This document shows positions 1 through 9,855 of a DNA stretch of 64,000 nucleotides, piece after piece. The notes under the pieces were generated by a model. That model was not told the DNA's origin. It made no database searches and was given only the letters and a program-made list of their open reading frames with translations. The stretch's first letter is position 1; every line of letters begins with the position of its first letter. Source of the DNA: an uncultured Bacteriovoracaceae bacterium. GTDB taxonomy: Bacteria > Bdellovibrionota > Bacteriovoracia > Bacteriovoracales > Bacteriovoracaceae. The stretch is from the NCBI GenBank assembly GCA_937923325.1, contig CAKZUQ010000018.1, positions 1 through 64,000 of the forward strand, read 5' to 3'. The position numbers and the translations under genes are program-made.

Positions 1-377
1 TACTCTTCTTTCCAATCCCAAATTCTTTTAAGAAACTCTTCGCGACCTAGATCGTGTTTTGTTTTTCCTTCTTCTTTGAAAATCTTCTCTTCAACTTTGG
101 CTTGAGTTGCAATCCCTGCATGGTCTTGTCCTGGAACCCAAAGAGTTTCAAAACCTTGCATTCTTTTAAAACGAATAATTGCATCTTGAACAGTATGATC
201 AAGAGCATGACCCATATGTAGCTTTCCAGTTACGTTTGGTGGTGGCATTAAAATTGTGAATGCACCTTTATCTTTATTTGGAACAGGTTTGAAAGACTTA
301 CTGTCTTCCCATGTCTTATACCATTTATCTTCAATTCCTGATGGATCATATTTTGTTGGTAAAGTATTCTCAGTCAT
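1..377 (-). CDS. valS: Valyl-tRNA synthetase, N-terminal part (cut by window edge)
   Basis: First 125 residues of the class I enzyme that charges tRNA-Val in the cytoplasm; the rest lies beyond the left edge. The reading frame opens with [13 protein letters not shown], followed by [17 protein letters not shown], with the HMGH form of the HIGH motif at residues 54-57, and then [11 protein letters not shown]. All three blocks are characteristic of ValRS. The KMSKS loop, anticodon-binding domain and coiled-coil tail are not visible. The ATG is preceded by AAGGAA, which lies inside the end of hisS. Only one base separates the hisS stop from this start, so the two synthetase genes are almost certainly co-transcribed and perhaps translationally coupled. 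Confidence 0.95.
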   Translation of the reverse strand, partial: MTENTLPTKYDPSGIEDKWYKTWEDSKSFKPVPNKDKGAFTILMPPPNVTGKLHMGHALDHTVQDAIIRFKRMQGFETLWVPGQDHAGIATQAKVEEKIFKEEGKTKHDLGREEFLKRIWDWKEE

Positions 378-378
378 T

Positions 379-1689
379 TTATTTCCTTATAAATTCTATT
401 ATATCTTTTAAGTTTTCTAATTTTATATTTTCTTGATCTTTAGTTTTGAGATTTTTAAGTTGGACGACGCCATCTTTTCTTTCATTCTCGCCAATAAGAG
501 CTAAATACTTATGATTTCTAGACTCTGCAGTTTTAAATACTTTCTTAAATTTTATTACACCTAAGTTCAAATCTATCTTTAAATCATTTTGTCTAAGACT
601 AGAAGCAAGATCCATCGCTGTTGCTTCTGATTCATCATCAAAATAAGCAATCATTAAATCATGTTCAGCTTTATCAAAATTTGGAAGTAGGTTATGAGAC
701 TCTAAAAAGTAGAACAGTGGAACATCACCAAAACCAAATCCAATTCCAGCTAATGGTTGCTCATTAAAGATTTGCAATAGATTTGCGTAAGCTCCACCAC
801 CAGCAACGGCTCTATTATTGTCTGGATGTTTATCAAAAATTTCAAACACAATACCAGTATAATAATCAAGACCACGTACAATTGCTGGATCATAGTTTAC
901 AAATTTGTTGATATCTCTACTTTTTATTTTTTCATAAAATTGAATTAATTCACTTGAAGATTCTTCAATATTATTTTCTTTTAAAAAATCTATCAAATCT
1001 TCAAAGCTAGACAGTGATAGGTAAGATTTAAACTTAGAAATTGTATCTTCATCACTTACAATTTCTCTTGTCATCTTATCAAGAGCTTCAGCATTAACTT
1101 TTTTAGATTTATCAATAACCTTATAGAGTTTTGCGGCAGCTTCACCTTCAAGCTTTAATATATTTTTGAATATAGAATCAACAACTCGTCTATCATTTAG
1201 TTGAATTCCAAACATCGATTCATCAGCGCCAAAATTTTGAAGTAGAGTACATATTAAATCTACAATCTCAAAAGCTGCTAATTCATCTGGAGCTCCAAAA
1301 ATATCAACATTAAGTTGTTTGAATTCACGAAGTCGGCCACGTTGTGGTTTTTCATAACGCATAAAATTTGCAATTGAATACCAACGAATAGGCTTTGGTG
1401 TTTCTCTATGAACTTGCGCGGCCATTCTTGCAACAGTTGGAGTCATCTCTGGTCTGATGGCAATATGACGATTTCCTTTATCTTGGAAGTCATAGATTTG
1501 TTCACCGATTAACTCTTCTCCAGATTTTGCTAAGTACAATTTTACTTCTTCTAATAGGGGACCATCGTATGGTTCATAAGCAAATTGCTCACAAGTTTTC
1601 TGCATAATGACAGAAATATACTTTTGAAATCGCATATCTTTTGGAAAAAAATCTCTACAGCCTTTATAAGGCTTTTTTGAAAGCGCCAT
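379..1689 (-). CDS. hisS: Histidyl-tRNA synthetase
   Basis: Cytoplasmic class II synthetase that charges tRNA-His. At 436 residues it has the usual length. Visible signatures are [10 protein letters not shown] (residues 79-88), motif 2 with [18 protein letters not shown] (102-119), the HisRS-specific RGLDYYTG histidine A motif (272-279) and motif 3 GIGFGFGD (315-322), followed by a C-terminal anticodon-binding domain. The ATG has AGAGGA just upstream. It is the first gene of a hisS-valS unit. About 260 bp separate it from the next minus-strand gene; these hold its promoter, but I could not single out convincing -35 and -10 boxes, and I see no RNA gene there. Confidence 0.97.
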   Translation of the reverse strand: MALSKKPYKGCRDFFPKDMRFQKYISVIMQKTCEQFAYEPYDGPLLEEVKLYLAKSGEELIGEQIYDFQDKGNRHIAIRPEMTPTVARMAAQVHRETPKPIRWYSIANFMRYEKPQRGRLREFKQLNVDIFGAPDELAAFEIVDLICTLLQNFGADESMFGIQLNDRRVVDSIFKNILKLEGEAAAKLYKVIDKSKKVNAEALDKMTREIVSDEDTISKFKSYLSLSSFEDLIDFLKENNIEESSSELIQFYEKIKSRDINKFVNYDPAIVRGLDYYTGIVFEIFDKHPDNNRAVAGGGAYANLLQIFNEQPLAGIGFGFGDVPLFYFLESHNLLPNFDKAEHDLMIAYFDDESEATAMDLASSLRQNDLKIDLNLGVIKFKKVFKTAESRNHKYLALIGENERKDGVVQLKNLKTKDQENIKLENLKDIIEFIRK

Positions 1690-1948
1690 TGGGTATCCTC
1701 TTTAATAAATTCGAATAGTTATTACTATCAAAAAAGAGGTGAGATGTTAAGTATTGCAATGACCTAAGTGCTTGTAATTGTATTGGGGTGTTAGAAATAT
1801 TTTCGATAGGCTAGTAAAAGCGTGGTGCAGCTCGGTGTGATATAATTGTAAAGGTATTGATGGTGAGAGCTCAAGAAAAGTATATGCATATCTTCTTATA
1901 TAGATTTATTTTTTTAGCTTCTATTGTTCTTGGTGATAGTTTTGTTAA

Positions 1949-2806
1949 TCACTCTGAAATTTTATCAATCTCAGTACTCGCGCCGCTTAAATCATTATCC
2001 TCTAATACTTGAATCGCTTTTTTTGCCTCGAGTTTTTGTTGTTTTGATTCTTGCTCGATTGAAGTCGCTTCTTTTTGATTAGAAGAAGCCTGAGGCGTTT
2101 TTATTTCAGGTATATTGAAAAGAGCGAATGTTTCAGACTTAGTTAATTTCCCGTAGTAAGTTGCAAAGTAAAAAGACTTTTTAGAAACTCTTTCAAAGAC
2201 ATCAATTATAATATTAGTTGATAGCTCATTGAATCTTTCAGGAGTGAGCGTCAAAAAAGATTCTAATATAGGACTATTGTATTTAATAATTTTTAAAAGC
2301 TTTCGTGCTTTGATAAGACCTTTTGTATCAGTTCGTTTTACACTTTGGTATTTATTAATAAAGTTATTGATTAGATAAGGTTCAAAGTCTTTGAGAATAG
2401 CTTCAATAACCCAAGTTGAGAAAGAAGAGTATATGAGCTTGTGTTTTTGTTGCTTTTGAAATGCGCTTTTGTAAACAGATGAACTCATTTGAAGTTTATT
2501 GTTTAAGTTGAGGTATTGGCTAGAGAGTATACCTTTGTATGTTTCTGACTTTAAAAGGAACATTAAGTCTTTTTTGGCAACTTTACTTAAATCTTTATTT
2601 AATTGATGTGCACGAGTAATTATTATTGATAGTTGTTCTGTGGAAAGCTTTTGCTTTTTTAAGTGGTTTAGCATTACTTCAAATTCGTAGGGAACTGAAT
2701 CTGAGGCAATTGAAAAATTACTTAGTGGGTGAGGTGCTTCATCACTGACTTGATATGCAAATGTTGACGTACAAAAAAGAGATAATATTAAAAAAAGTTT
2801 TTTCAT
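1949..2806 (-). CDS. Secreted protein of unknown function
   Basis: I do not recognise this 285-residue protein. It starts with a clear Sec signal peptide, MKKLFLILSLFCTSTFA, with likely cleavage before YQ. The rest is helical-looking, rich in Lys, Leu and Ser, with no cysteine after the signal peptide and no motif I can name. The final 60 residues are Glu/Lys/Gln-rich (EATSIEQESKQQKLEAKKA) and probably form a coiled coil. It is the last gene of a minus-strand run headed by the Fe-S oxidoreductase; one base separates it from the gene before. A periplasmic location is inferred from the signal peptide. No clear terminator follows it. Confidence 0.75.
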   Translation of the reverse strand: MKKLFLILSLFCTSTFAYQVSDEAPHPLSNFSIASDSVPYEFEVMLNHLKKQKLSTEQLSIIITRAHQLNKDLSKVAKKDLMFLLKSETYKGILSSQYLNLNNKLQMSSSVYKSAFQKQQKHKLIYSSFSTWVIEAILKDFEPYLINNFINKYQSVKRTDTKGLIKARKLLKIIKYNSPILESFLTLTPERFNELSTNIIIDVFERVSKKSFYFATYYGKLTKSETFALFNIPEIKTPQASSNQKEATSIEQESKQQKLEAKKAIQVLEDNDLSGASTEIDKISE

Positions 2807-2807
2807 A

Positions 2808-3854
2808 TTACTCCTTTTTTACTTCTAGCTGGTCTTTATTCAAAATACTTTGACCTTTAGCTACGTAGTATTTATTTCTAAATGGTATGAGAATTGTTCC
2901 ATCCATATTTATTACATTTGTAACATAGTTGAGCTTTGTAATTATGCTAAGTTTATTATCTTCTAAGTTTATTTTGGCAACTTCTGATTTTTTTGTGTTT
3001 ATTTTTTCGTTAAAATCTATAGTTTTTATAAAGTATAGGTCTTGTTTAGTGCAGGTGAGTTTTCCTATATCATCAAGTTCGCTTGAATAGATTGTTTTTA
3101 TTTTATTGAAATTTGGGTTGCCGTATAAATCTATTTGATAAATAGTACTTCCTCTGTTTAGGGATGCATATGTGAATTCTCCTAAATAGATCTTCTCATT
3201 TTGAATACAAAAATCAATTCTCATTCCTGGAAAGTTACTTTTATAAATCGTTGTAAACTTCTTATCAATTACTGAATACATATTGAGGGCCATATGGCCT
3301 TGATCGTTTAGGTCTGTATAAAGAATTGTGTCAGCTGTTGCCATTTTGTACTGTGGAATAAAATAAGGGTTTAACTTATTCTTTAATTTTATCTTATATG
3401 TTTTACTAGATTGACTGATGTTCCTAGCAACGATCTGACTTGTTTTTGGTGAAAAAAATGTTATCCAGGTGTCGTTTAAATTTAGTTTTCCAAAAATGCC
3501 ATTACCAATTTTAGTTGCTTTACTCTTTCCAAAGTTTAATGTGTAGATCTCATTCTCAGAACGAAAATTTAAGTCTTTATGAACGTTTTTTCTAACTTCA
3601 ATGATAAGCTTTTTCCTAGTAGAGGTACCACTCATGGAATAACCTGTTCCCCTAGACATTTTTAAAACATTTTCTGTTGCATAATTTGTTGAGAGCTGTA
3701 GTTCACCACTATTTTGCTGATAATAAGTAAACTTTCCATCGTGTGTTAAATATCTAATATTATCTAATGCCTGTTTGGTCTGAAGCTCGGGTAAGTTTGA
3801 AGCTTGTAAGTTAGCAGATAATACTAAAAGGGTAATAAGTTTAATATATTGCAT
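2808..3854 (-). CDS. Secreted protein, possible beta-propeller
   Basis: A 348-residue protein with a signal peptide (MQYIKLITLLVLSANLQA). The remainder is rich in alternating beta-strand-like segments with repeated patterns such as DTILYTDLNDQGHMALNMYSV and DLYFIKTIDF. This resembles TolB/YWTD-type propeller proteins in texture, but I cannot define blades with confidence. GGGGG lies just before the ATG. It overlaps the end of the preceding 648-residue protein gene by 14 bp, which indicates operon organisation and probable translational coupling. Likely periplasmic. Function unknown. Confidence 0.7.
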   Translation of the reverse strand: MQYIKLITLLVLSANLQASNLPELQTKQALDNIRYLTHDGKFTYYQQNSGELQLSTNYATENVLKMSRGTGYSMSGTSTRKKLIIEVRKNVHKDLNFRSENEIYTLNFGKSKATKIGNGIFGKLNLNDTWITFFSPKTSQIVARNISQSSKTYKIKLKNKLNPYFIPQYKMATADTILYTDLNDQGHMALNMYSVIDKKFTTIYKSNFPGMRIDFCIQNEKIYLGEFTYASLNRGSTIYQIDLYGNPNFNKIKTIYSSELDDIGKLTCTKQDLYFIKTIDFNEKINTKKSEVAKINLEDNKLSIITKLNYVTNVINMDGTILIPFRNKYYVAKGQSILNKDQLEVKKE

Positions 3855-5787
3855 ATAACCCCCAAAGTTTCATTGGATGTAAGTCTTGATAAGCCTTAAG
3901 AGCACTGTAAATATAACTCCATGAAATAATTCGTGGAGCGTGTAAACTATCAAATGCTGTTCGAACAATTAATGAAAGAGATCCGTTGTCTTCAATATAA
4001 CCGTCCACAATAAATGGAAGGGGAGAACACTGGTTTAAGGTTTGTTTTTGAAAAAAAGATGGCAAGAGATCTTCTCTACAGCCTATACCTTGTAAAATAG
4101 AATTAGGATGCTCTTTAAAAATTGATTTTACAAAACTAATATTTAAAATCTTTCTAGATCTTTTCTTATAGTGCCTTTCAAGTATTTTGAACTGAGATTG
4201 ATTTTGTTTCGAAAACTGAGTCGGAAAGTAAGAAAATAGAACGTCTGATTTGAGTTTAATATGATCTACGCTAAGTTCATTGTTGATAATTCTGAAATCA
4301 CAGTTTGTTCCAGTACAATCTTTTTGACTTTGAATTATATAGCAACCAGATTTAAATTCTAATAGAGTTGGTTTATATTGTCTTTTTGTTATAACCTTAC
4401 ACTTTTGTTCATTACCAAATCCTTTTGTCTTCCTTAAAATTTTTGCTACGACAAGATCTAGGGATAATTCAGACCCAGGATAATTACCAAGTAAAGTTGG
4501 AAGACAAACTTCTTCTTGATTTATTTTATCATCATAACAAAGATGAACATTCCACTCTTGTCCTTCGTTTGATTCATTGGAGAATTCAGCAAACGTTTTC
4601 GTGGATTCAAGTTGGCATTGAGCTGAATCATTTTTTTGGCTTGGTGAAATATGATTAATAATCCTTGATATATTAGTGATTGCTTCACTTCCGGTCTTAG
4701 ATGGACAATCTAGATAGTTCGAGTGAAGTCTCGATAGGTTTAAGGCTTTAGAAATATCCTGACAATTTGGTTTGGGAACCAAAGCCTTGTCGAATCGATT
4801 TGTAAAATGACATTGTTCTGGATTTGAAGAAAGTGTTCTTGCGCATTTTTGATATTGTCGATTTGTAATGTTATTTTTCTTTAGGATTTCTTTACAGGTA
4901 TTCGTAATATAAATGGGACTTTTCTCACCTTTGATAATTCTTTTCCAAAAGCTTAATTCGAAAAAATCATGACAAAACTTTTTAGGCTTTTCAATATTGT
5001 CACATAGATTTTTTAGATAATCATAAGACTTAACATTGAGTACTCTTTTATATTCATTTGATAGTTTAAGACTACTTTTAAGTTTTGTTAATAATTTAAA
5101 CTTTGACTTAGGAGTGTTCTTTATAGAAAGTTCTAAGCTTGGAGCTTTTTTTATTTGTTCATAGATTTGGCAAAGATATGGTGTTTTATAATCATTTACA
5201 AAGTTATCGTAGACTTCATAGCATTGGTCATAAGAAGTAGGTGTCTGTAAAACTACTGTTTTTAAAGTATTTTTCAAATTTTTCAACTGAAAGTATTTTT
5301 GAAAATTTTGACTTTGAGGGCATTGCTTGAAAGCAACTTTCTGTAAAAAAGTAGATCTGGATACTAGTGCTGTTTTTACTTTTCCTTTTCTCGTCTCATA
5401 TTTAATTAGAAATCTTCTTAAATTCCCTTCTTTGTCTTTTAAATGACCCGAAAGAATTAAGTCATAAAGGCTACATCTATCTTTATGGGCTAAAGATGAA
5501 TATCTAGATGCTGAGTAAAATAAAATATGATTGATAAAATCAGGGTCGAGTTCAACCGTCATCGGGTCTTTTAAATTATTTAAACTCGAGATTTTATTGC
5601 GTAATTTTTTTATTTTTTTCGAATAATTTGTGTCTTGGACTTCAATTAAAGTTTCAAGAGATTGGTAAATTCCAGGAGTATCATTGGCCAGTGAATTTAG
5701 TGAAGTGATAAAAGTAAGGACTGGGATCAAGAAGCTGATCCCAGCAAAAATATTAATCAATAGATTTTTTAAGAATTGTTGCAACAT
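3841..5787 (-). CDS. Large cysteine-rich secreted protein of unknown function
   Basis: A 648-residue protein with a long signal peptide (MLQQFLKNLLINIFAGISFL and on to about residue 34, cleavage near LAND). The mature part carries roughly twenty cysteines scattered along the chain, for example in CDNIEKPKKFCHDFF and GCYIIQSQKDCTGTNCDF, suggesting several disulfides outside the cytoplasm. I recognise no enzyme motif. Its start lies 35 bp inside the end of the upstream Fe-S oxidoreductase gene and its end overlaps the next gene, so the whole run is one operon. Whether the secreted proteins have anything to do with the oxidoreductase is unknown; the overlap is the only evidence. Confidence 0.72.
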   Translation of the reverse strand: MLQQFLKNLLINIFAGISFLIPVLTFITSLNSLANDTPGIYQSLETLIEVQDTNYSKKIKKLRNKISSLNNLKDPMTVELDPDFINHILFYSASRYSSLAHKDRCSLYDLILSGHLKDKEGNLRRFLIKYETRKGKVKTALVSRSTFLQKVAFKQCPQSQNFQKYFQLKNLKNTLKTVVLQTPTSYDQCYEVYDNFVNDYKTPYLCQIYEQIKKAPSLELSIKNTPKSKFKLLTKLKSSLKLSNEYKRVLNVKSYDYLKNLCDNIEKPKKFCHDFFELSFWKRIIKGEKSPIYITNTCKEILKKNNITNRQYQKCARTLSSNPEQCHFTNRFDKALVPKPNCQDISKALNLSRLHSNYLDCPSKTGSEAITNISRIINHISPSQKNDSAQCQLESTKTFAEFSNESNEGQEWNVHLCYDDKINQEEVCLPTLLGNYPGSELSLDLVVAKILRKTKGFGNEQKCKVITKRQYKPTLLEFKSGCYIIQSQKDCTGTNCDFRIINNELSVDHIKLKSDVLFSYFPTQFSKQNQSQFKILERHYKKRSRKILNISFVKSIFKEHPNSILQGIGCREDLLPSFFQKQTLNQCSPLPFIVDGYIEDNGSLSLIVRTAFDSLHAPRIISWSYIYSALKAYQDLHPMKLWGLYAIY

Positions 5788-7786
5788 CTTCTACTTGTAG
5801 CTCTTCTGTTCCTGTCTTATTACTCTTTCCAGAATTAAAGTTTATCATACAAAAAGAACATGATGTAGCTAGTTTCTCAACTTTTGTGCTGTTAACGTGG
5901 TGAAGTCTACCTTCAACAAGTTCATTACCTTCATGAACTTCGTACCACATATTACCACCACCCATTCCACAGCATAGGGCTTTGTCTTTATTTTGTTCCA
6001 TCTCTTTAAGTTGTACACCTGGAATAGACTCTAAGATATCTCTTGGAGCATTGTATTCACCGTGATGTCTACCCAAGTAACATGGATCATGGAAAGTTAA
6101 CTCTTCGTTGACTGGTTTACTCGGTTTTAAGCTACCTTTTTTAACAAGATCAGCTAGTAATTCAGTATGGTGAATTGTTTCAAAGTCACCATCATCAAAT
6201 TTTGCATATTCTTTACCAATTGTGTGAAGACAATGTGGACAGTGAGTTACAACTTTACCAAAATCGTATTGGTTCATATTTGCTATGTTTTCAATTGCTA
6301 CTTCAAAGAAAGAATACTCATCACCAAATCTTCTGATTGGGTCACCATTACACTTCTCTGTTTTACCCATTACAGCAAAATCTACACCAGCTTTCTTTAA
6401 AAGCTCAACTGTATCTTTAACAACTTGTTGATTTGAAGCATCGTAAGACCCTGCACATCCAACGTAGTATAAATAATCAACTTTTTTACCTGGCTCAATC
6501 AGTGGAACATCCATTCCTTCTGACCAGTTAAATCTATCATCTTGTGATACACCCCATGGGTTACCATTGATTTTGATATTATTTACAGAAGTGGCCGCAT
6601 CAGCTGGAATTTCTCCAAGTGTAAGCGCTTTGTAACGTTTAAGGTCCATGATAGATTGAACATGTTCAATATTCATTGGACACTCTTCCATACATGCGCC
6701 ACAAGTTGTACAAGAGTCTAGCTCAACAGCACTGAAAGTTTCTTTCTCCCAGAAGTCTACATCTTCTCCACCGGCAGCTTCTAGTGTATCTCTTGTTTTA
6801 GTAATAATCTTTTTAGGGTCTAGCGGACGACCAGCTAAGTTTGCTGGGCAAACATTTGTACACCTACCACACTCTACGCACGATAATGTATCCATTCGTT
6901 GCTTCGCAGTTAATTCACTAGCTTTGCCTAAGCCAAATGTTTCAGCAGTTTCATCTTCAAAATCCATTGGCTTCATTACGGCACCGCGACGTGCAGGAGT
7001 TATTAATGCATTGAGTGGCGCTGCAATAATGTGGAAGAATTTAGTGTGAGAAATACATGCAATAAACGCCATGGTATTAATCATGTGGAAGGCCCAAAGT
7101 ATTAAATATGAAACTTTTAGAGTTTCAAAAGAGATACCTGTAGCAGCAATTATTTGACCAATAATATAACCAAAAGGAGACCAAAGCTTTTCATTTTCAA
7201 TATTTGCTAAGATTTCTGGTGGCACATTTGGATCAATTGTTACACCGTAAATTCTTAAACCTTCTAGTAGAAAACCAACTGCAACTAGAGCAAAAATCAT
7301 TCCATACATGAACTTTTCTCTGTTTGGATTTGTCGCACTTAAATAATCTGGCTTATCAATATATCTTCTTTTGTAGGCCAAAGCTAAGCCTAAAAGAATT
7401 GCAACACCGGCCCAGTCAGCTAAAAAAGAGACAATAATGTATGTTGTACCTTTGTATAGTTTAAGTGGAGTGTCAGCATGAATAGCAACTAATTCAGTTG
7501 CAATTAATAGGATTACAAAACCATAGTAAATTAAACTATGAAAAAATCCGACTTTACCATTTCTAGTAACCTTTCCTGTGAATAGAATTGTTTCTAAAAA
7601 CTTTTTCCAATTTAGCTTTTCAGGAAGTAGTGACTTTAAACCTTTTCCTTGAGTAACATAATTGTACTTAGTAATTAACCCTTTGATCATAATACCAAAG
7701 GCCACAAACATAAGAACATACATAGCAACCTTAAAACTAAAAGGTATTTGCCACATCACTTCTCTAGTAGCTGTAGTAACTTCCAT
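5753..7786 (-). CDS. Membrane Fe-S oxidoreductase: NarI-like b-type domain plus HdrD-like CCG domains
   Basis: Predicted inner-membrane electron carrier of 677 residues. The N-terminal 260 residues contain about six membrane segments of the NarI (nitrate reductase gamma, haem b) type. They are followed by two [4Fe-4S] motifs, CVECGRCTNVCP (303-314) and CTTCGACMEECP (359-370), and two CCG domains (HDPCYLGRHHGEY; ALCCGMGGGNMW) as in heterodisulfide reductase HdrD. Known relatives of this architecture pass electrons between ETF or other soluble donors and the quinone pool (EtfD-like); that role is inferred here, as no etf genes are in the window. I place the start at 7786 because GGAGG sits five bases before this ATG; an in-frame upstream extension to 7855 has no such site. 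Confidence 0.85.
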   Translation of the reverse strand: MEVTTATREVMWQIPFSFKVAMYVLMFVAFGIMIKGLITKYNYVTQGKGLKSLLPEKLNWKKFLETILFTGKVTRNGKVGFFHSLIYYGFVILLIATELVAIHADTPLKLYKGTTYIIVSFLADWAGVAILLGLALAYKRRYIDKPDYLSATNPNREKFMYGMIFALVAVGFLLEGLRIYGVTIDPNVPPEILANIENEKLWSPFGYIIGQIIAATGISFETLKVSYLILWAFHMINTMAFIACISHTKFFHIIAAPLNALITPARRGAVMKPMDFEDETAETFGLGKASELTAKQRMDTLSCVECGRCTNVCPANLAGRPLDPKKIITKTRDTLEAAGGEDVDFWEKETFSAVELDSCTTCGACMEECPMNIEHVQSIMDLKRYKALTLGEIPADAATSVNNIKINGNPWGVSQDDRFNWSEGMDVPLIEPGKKVDYLYYVGCAGSYDASNQQVVKDTVELLKKAGVDFAVMGKTEKCNGDPIRRFGDEYSFFEVAIENIANMNQYDFGKVVTHCPHCLHTIGKEYAKFDDGDFETIHHTELLADLVKKGSLKPSKPVNEELTFHDPCYLGRHHGEYNAPRDILESIPGVQLKEMEQNKDKALCCGMGGGNMWYEVHEGNELVEGRLHHVNSTKVEKLATSCSFCMINFNSGKSNKTGTEELQVEDVATILKKSID

Positions 7787-7909
7787 TTGTCCTCCAACGA
7801 CAACACACCACTTGCGCGGTGCAAATAATTTATTTATTAAATTAACACATTCCAAAATTAATTATAAAATATATGTTCTATTAATATACAATAATTTATA
7901 GTTGAAGTC

Positions 7910-8524
7910 ATGAGCGGTATTTTAAACACACCAGTATTTTTAGTTTTATTTGGATATTTATTAATAAATCTTATTAAAACTTTTGTTCAAGCAAGAAAAG
8001 TTAATCATCCAACTATATTTATCTATAATTTTAGTATTTCAGTATTTATATTTGCTTTATTCGAAGCTCTTTTGCTGTTCGACATTATACCATACGAAAA
8101 AGCTCTTTTGGGCTGTAAGCTGGCTTTAGGTGTATTTTCCTTGTCATCTCTTGCTATAACAGGGATTTGTGTATTAGATGGAATAACAAATAAAAAGCTT
8201 AGAACTCTTTGGAGATTACCACTTATAGGTATTTTAGCTGCTTGGTATCTTAAACCTGTTCATGTTGTTTGGATGTTCATTGCAGCTGAGCTAATTAGTT
8301 TATTAATATTTTTTAAAGTTAAAGAGAATTATAAGTACAATTTTAGGCAGCAGTTTAAGTCAGTTTTTGGTTTAATTTTAATCTCTTTGTCTTCATTTTC
8401 TACAATTTGGCTATTTAATTTAGGATTTCTATTGTTTCTTATTATGAAATTACAGATAATAAATGCTGTGAAATTAAAAATCGCGATAGATGATTATAAG
8501 AAAACAGAGGAAGTTGATGCATAA
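7910..8524 (+). CDS. Polytopic membrane protein of unknown function
   Basis: A 204-residue, strongly hydrophobic protein with about six predicted membrane helices (starting with PVFLVLFGYLLINLIKTFV) and short charged loops. I recognise no family. It is divergent from the Fe-S oxidoreductase gene and shares a 120-bp AT-rich gap with it that must hold both promoters. Its last codons overlap the start of the downstream gene, so the two form an operon. Only a weak GAAG stands where a ribosome-binding site would be. Confidence 0.7.
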   Translation: MSGILNTPVFLVLFGYLLINLIKTFVQARKVNHPTIFIYNFSISVFIFALFEALLLFDIIPYEKALLGCKLALGVFSLSSLAITGICVLDGITNKKLRTLWRLPLIGILAAWYLKPVHVVWMFIAAELISLLIFFKVKENYKYNFRQQFKSVFGLILISLSSFSTIWLFNLGFLLFLIMKLQIINAVKLKIAIDDYKKTEEVDA

Positions 8525-9560
8525 GCTAATATATTTGATTGTTTTAATAATGGGGCTTGGCTGTGCTCAAGTTACAAGTTTAAATTTAAAAAAACATCAA
8601 TTCGGTCAAATTCCCACAAAAATTATTTGGATTCAAGTAGCAGGTTTACAAGAAGAACATTTGGCGATGTTAAAGTTTTCAAATCAATCAGCTGAATATA
8701 AAACTTCGTTTGAAGAGTTTATTTGTATTGGAAAGTCATGGGAATATAATTTGTTTAAGATACGTCCTAAAGCATACTCATCGTTCCAAAGTCAACTTAC
8801 GGGAAAAAAAAATATTCAAAACTCTTGTAATGATTACTCTTTAAAGCCGGTATGGAAGTATGTTTTACCAAAAAATTATAAAGTTGGAGTCTTTGAAGGT
8901 GAGATGAAGAATAAAAATTCATTAGTTCAATCTAGACAGTGTAAGAAGGAAGGGGAAGACTTTTTAAATGGTGTGACTCTTTGGAAAATGAATAAGCCAA
9001 CTGCTAAACCGAAATCTCAAAAGAGTGATTTCTTTCACTTAAATGAAAAGATTAACTTTAAACCTTCAAAAGTATATTATGATAAATCATGTATGACAGG
9101 CGACTGCTATTCAACTCTTTCTCAAAATGTCACAGGAGTCTTTAAAGAGTTTACTCGAAAATCTACTAAGTATGTTTTTATGGTTAGAGATTTTAACTTT
9201 TCTGAAAACTTAGAAAAAGGGAATTTTAAAAATTATAAAAATGATCTAATAGAATTAGAGAAAGTTGTTAGGTATTTTCAAGCTGAGGCCAGCAAAAGAA
9301 CTGATATGTTAGTACTCTTAACAACAGCTTCATCAAAAAATATTGAATTCCCAAGAAGTGGAAGACAGTGGCAAGCATTCGAAAAAAATGGAAGTTATCT
9401 TACTAATAAAAAATCCAACCTTTTGAGCACAACATTTGCGTCAGGAGCAAGAGCTGAGAATTTTTGTGGAATATATGATCAAAGTAATGTTTTATCGAGA
9501 ATTTTTTCTGGGGCCAAGCAACAAGGGCTTGAGCTAGCAATAATAAATCCATTTGAGTAA
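8517..9560 (+). CDS. Probable lipoprotein, distant alkaline-phosphatase-like fold possible
   Basis: A 347-residue protein starting MHKLIYLIVLIMGLGCAQ, which looks like a lipoprotein signal with the modified Cys at residue 16, although the residue at -3 is Gly rather than Leu. I prefer this ATG to an upstream in-frame one at 8490 because AGAGGA precedes it. It overlaps the end of the previous gene by 8 bp. The order of segments (KIIWIQVAGLQEEHL near the start, a strand ending LVLLTTASSK, then FASGARAENFCGIYDQSNVL near the end) faintly recalls the alkaline phosphatase/sulfatase superfamily, but metal ligands are not evident. That is a weak inference; function unknown. Confidence 0.65.
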   Translation: MHKLIYLIVLIMGLGCAQVTSLNLKKHQFGQIPTKIIWIQVAGLQEEHLAMLKFSNQSAEYKTSFEEFICIGKSWEYNLFKIRPKAYSSFQSQLTGKKNIQNSCNDYSLKPVWKYVLPKNYKVGVFEGEMKNKNSLVQSRQCKKEGEDFLNGVTLWKMNKPTAKPKSQKSDFFHLNEKINFKPSKVYYDKSCMTGDCYSTLSQNVTGVFKEFTRKSTKYVFMVRDFNFSENLEKGNFKNYKNDLIELEKVVRYFQAEASKRTDMLVLLTTASSKNIEFPRSGRQWQAFEKNGSYLTNKKSNLLSTTFASGARAENFCGIYDQSNVLSRIFSGAKQQGLELAIINPFE

Positions 9561-9685
9561 GTAATTGATATTATTAAAATCTGTGTGATTGACTCAGATA
9601 TTTATTCATCATTAGTAAAGTTTTGCCGATAAAGATTGAGCAAGCTTTAATGATATTTGGATTACTGTTTCCTTATAATGAGGAT

Positions 9686-9759
9686 TCAGCATAAACCACA
9701 CACGATAGGTATAAAAGAAAAGGTTAACATGCCCCACTGGAATCAGTGGGGTTTTTTTT
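9686..9759 (+). ncRNA. Candidate small RNA ending in an intrinsic terminator
   Basis: A perfect TATAAT at 9674-9679 would place a transcription start near 9686, and a textbook terminator ends at 9759. The interval of about 74 nt has no credible ORF. The -35 region is poor, so the promoter may not be real, and the terminator may simply serve the lipoprotein gene that ends at 9560. A suggestion only. Confidence 0.25.
9732..9759 (+). terminator. Rho-independent terminator
   Basis: Perfect 8-bp stem CCCCACTG/CAGTGGGG with loop GAAT, followed by eight T. It works only on the plus strand. It closes the two-gene unit ending at 9560 and/or a small RNA, and insulates the ankyrin gene. Confidence 0.93.
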
Positions 9760-9855
9760 GGCATAAAAATTGCTTCGTATATATATAACTTGTTAAATTT
9801 ATGGAATTTAAAAGCATAAAATGCCCATAAATTGTACACTTTATTAGGAGCTGTT

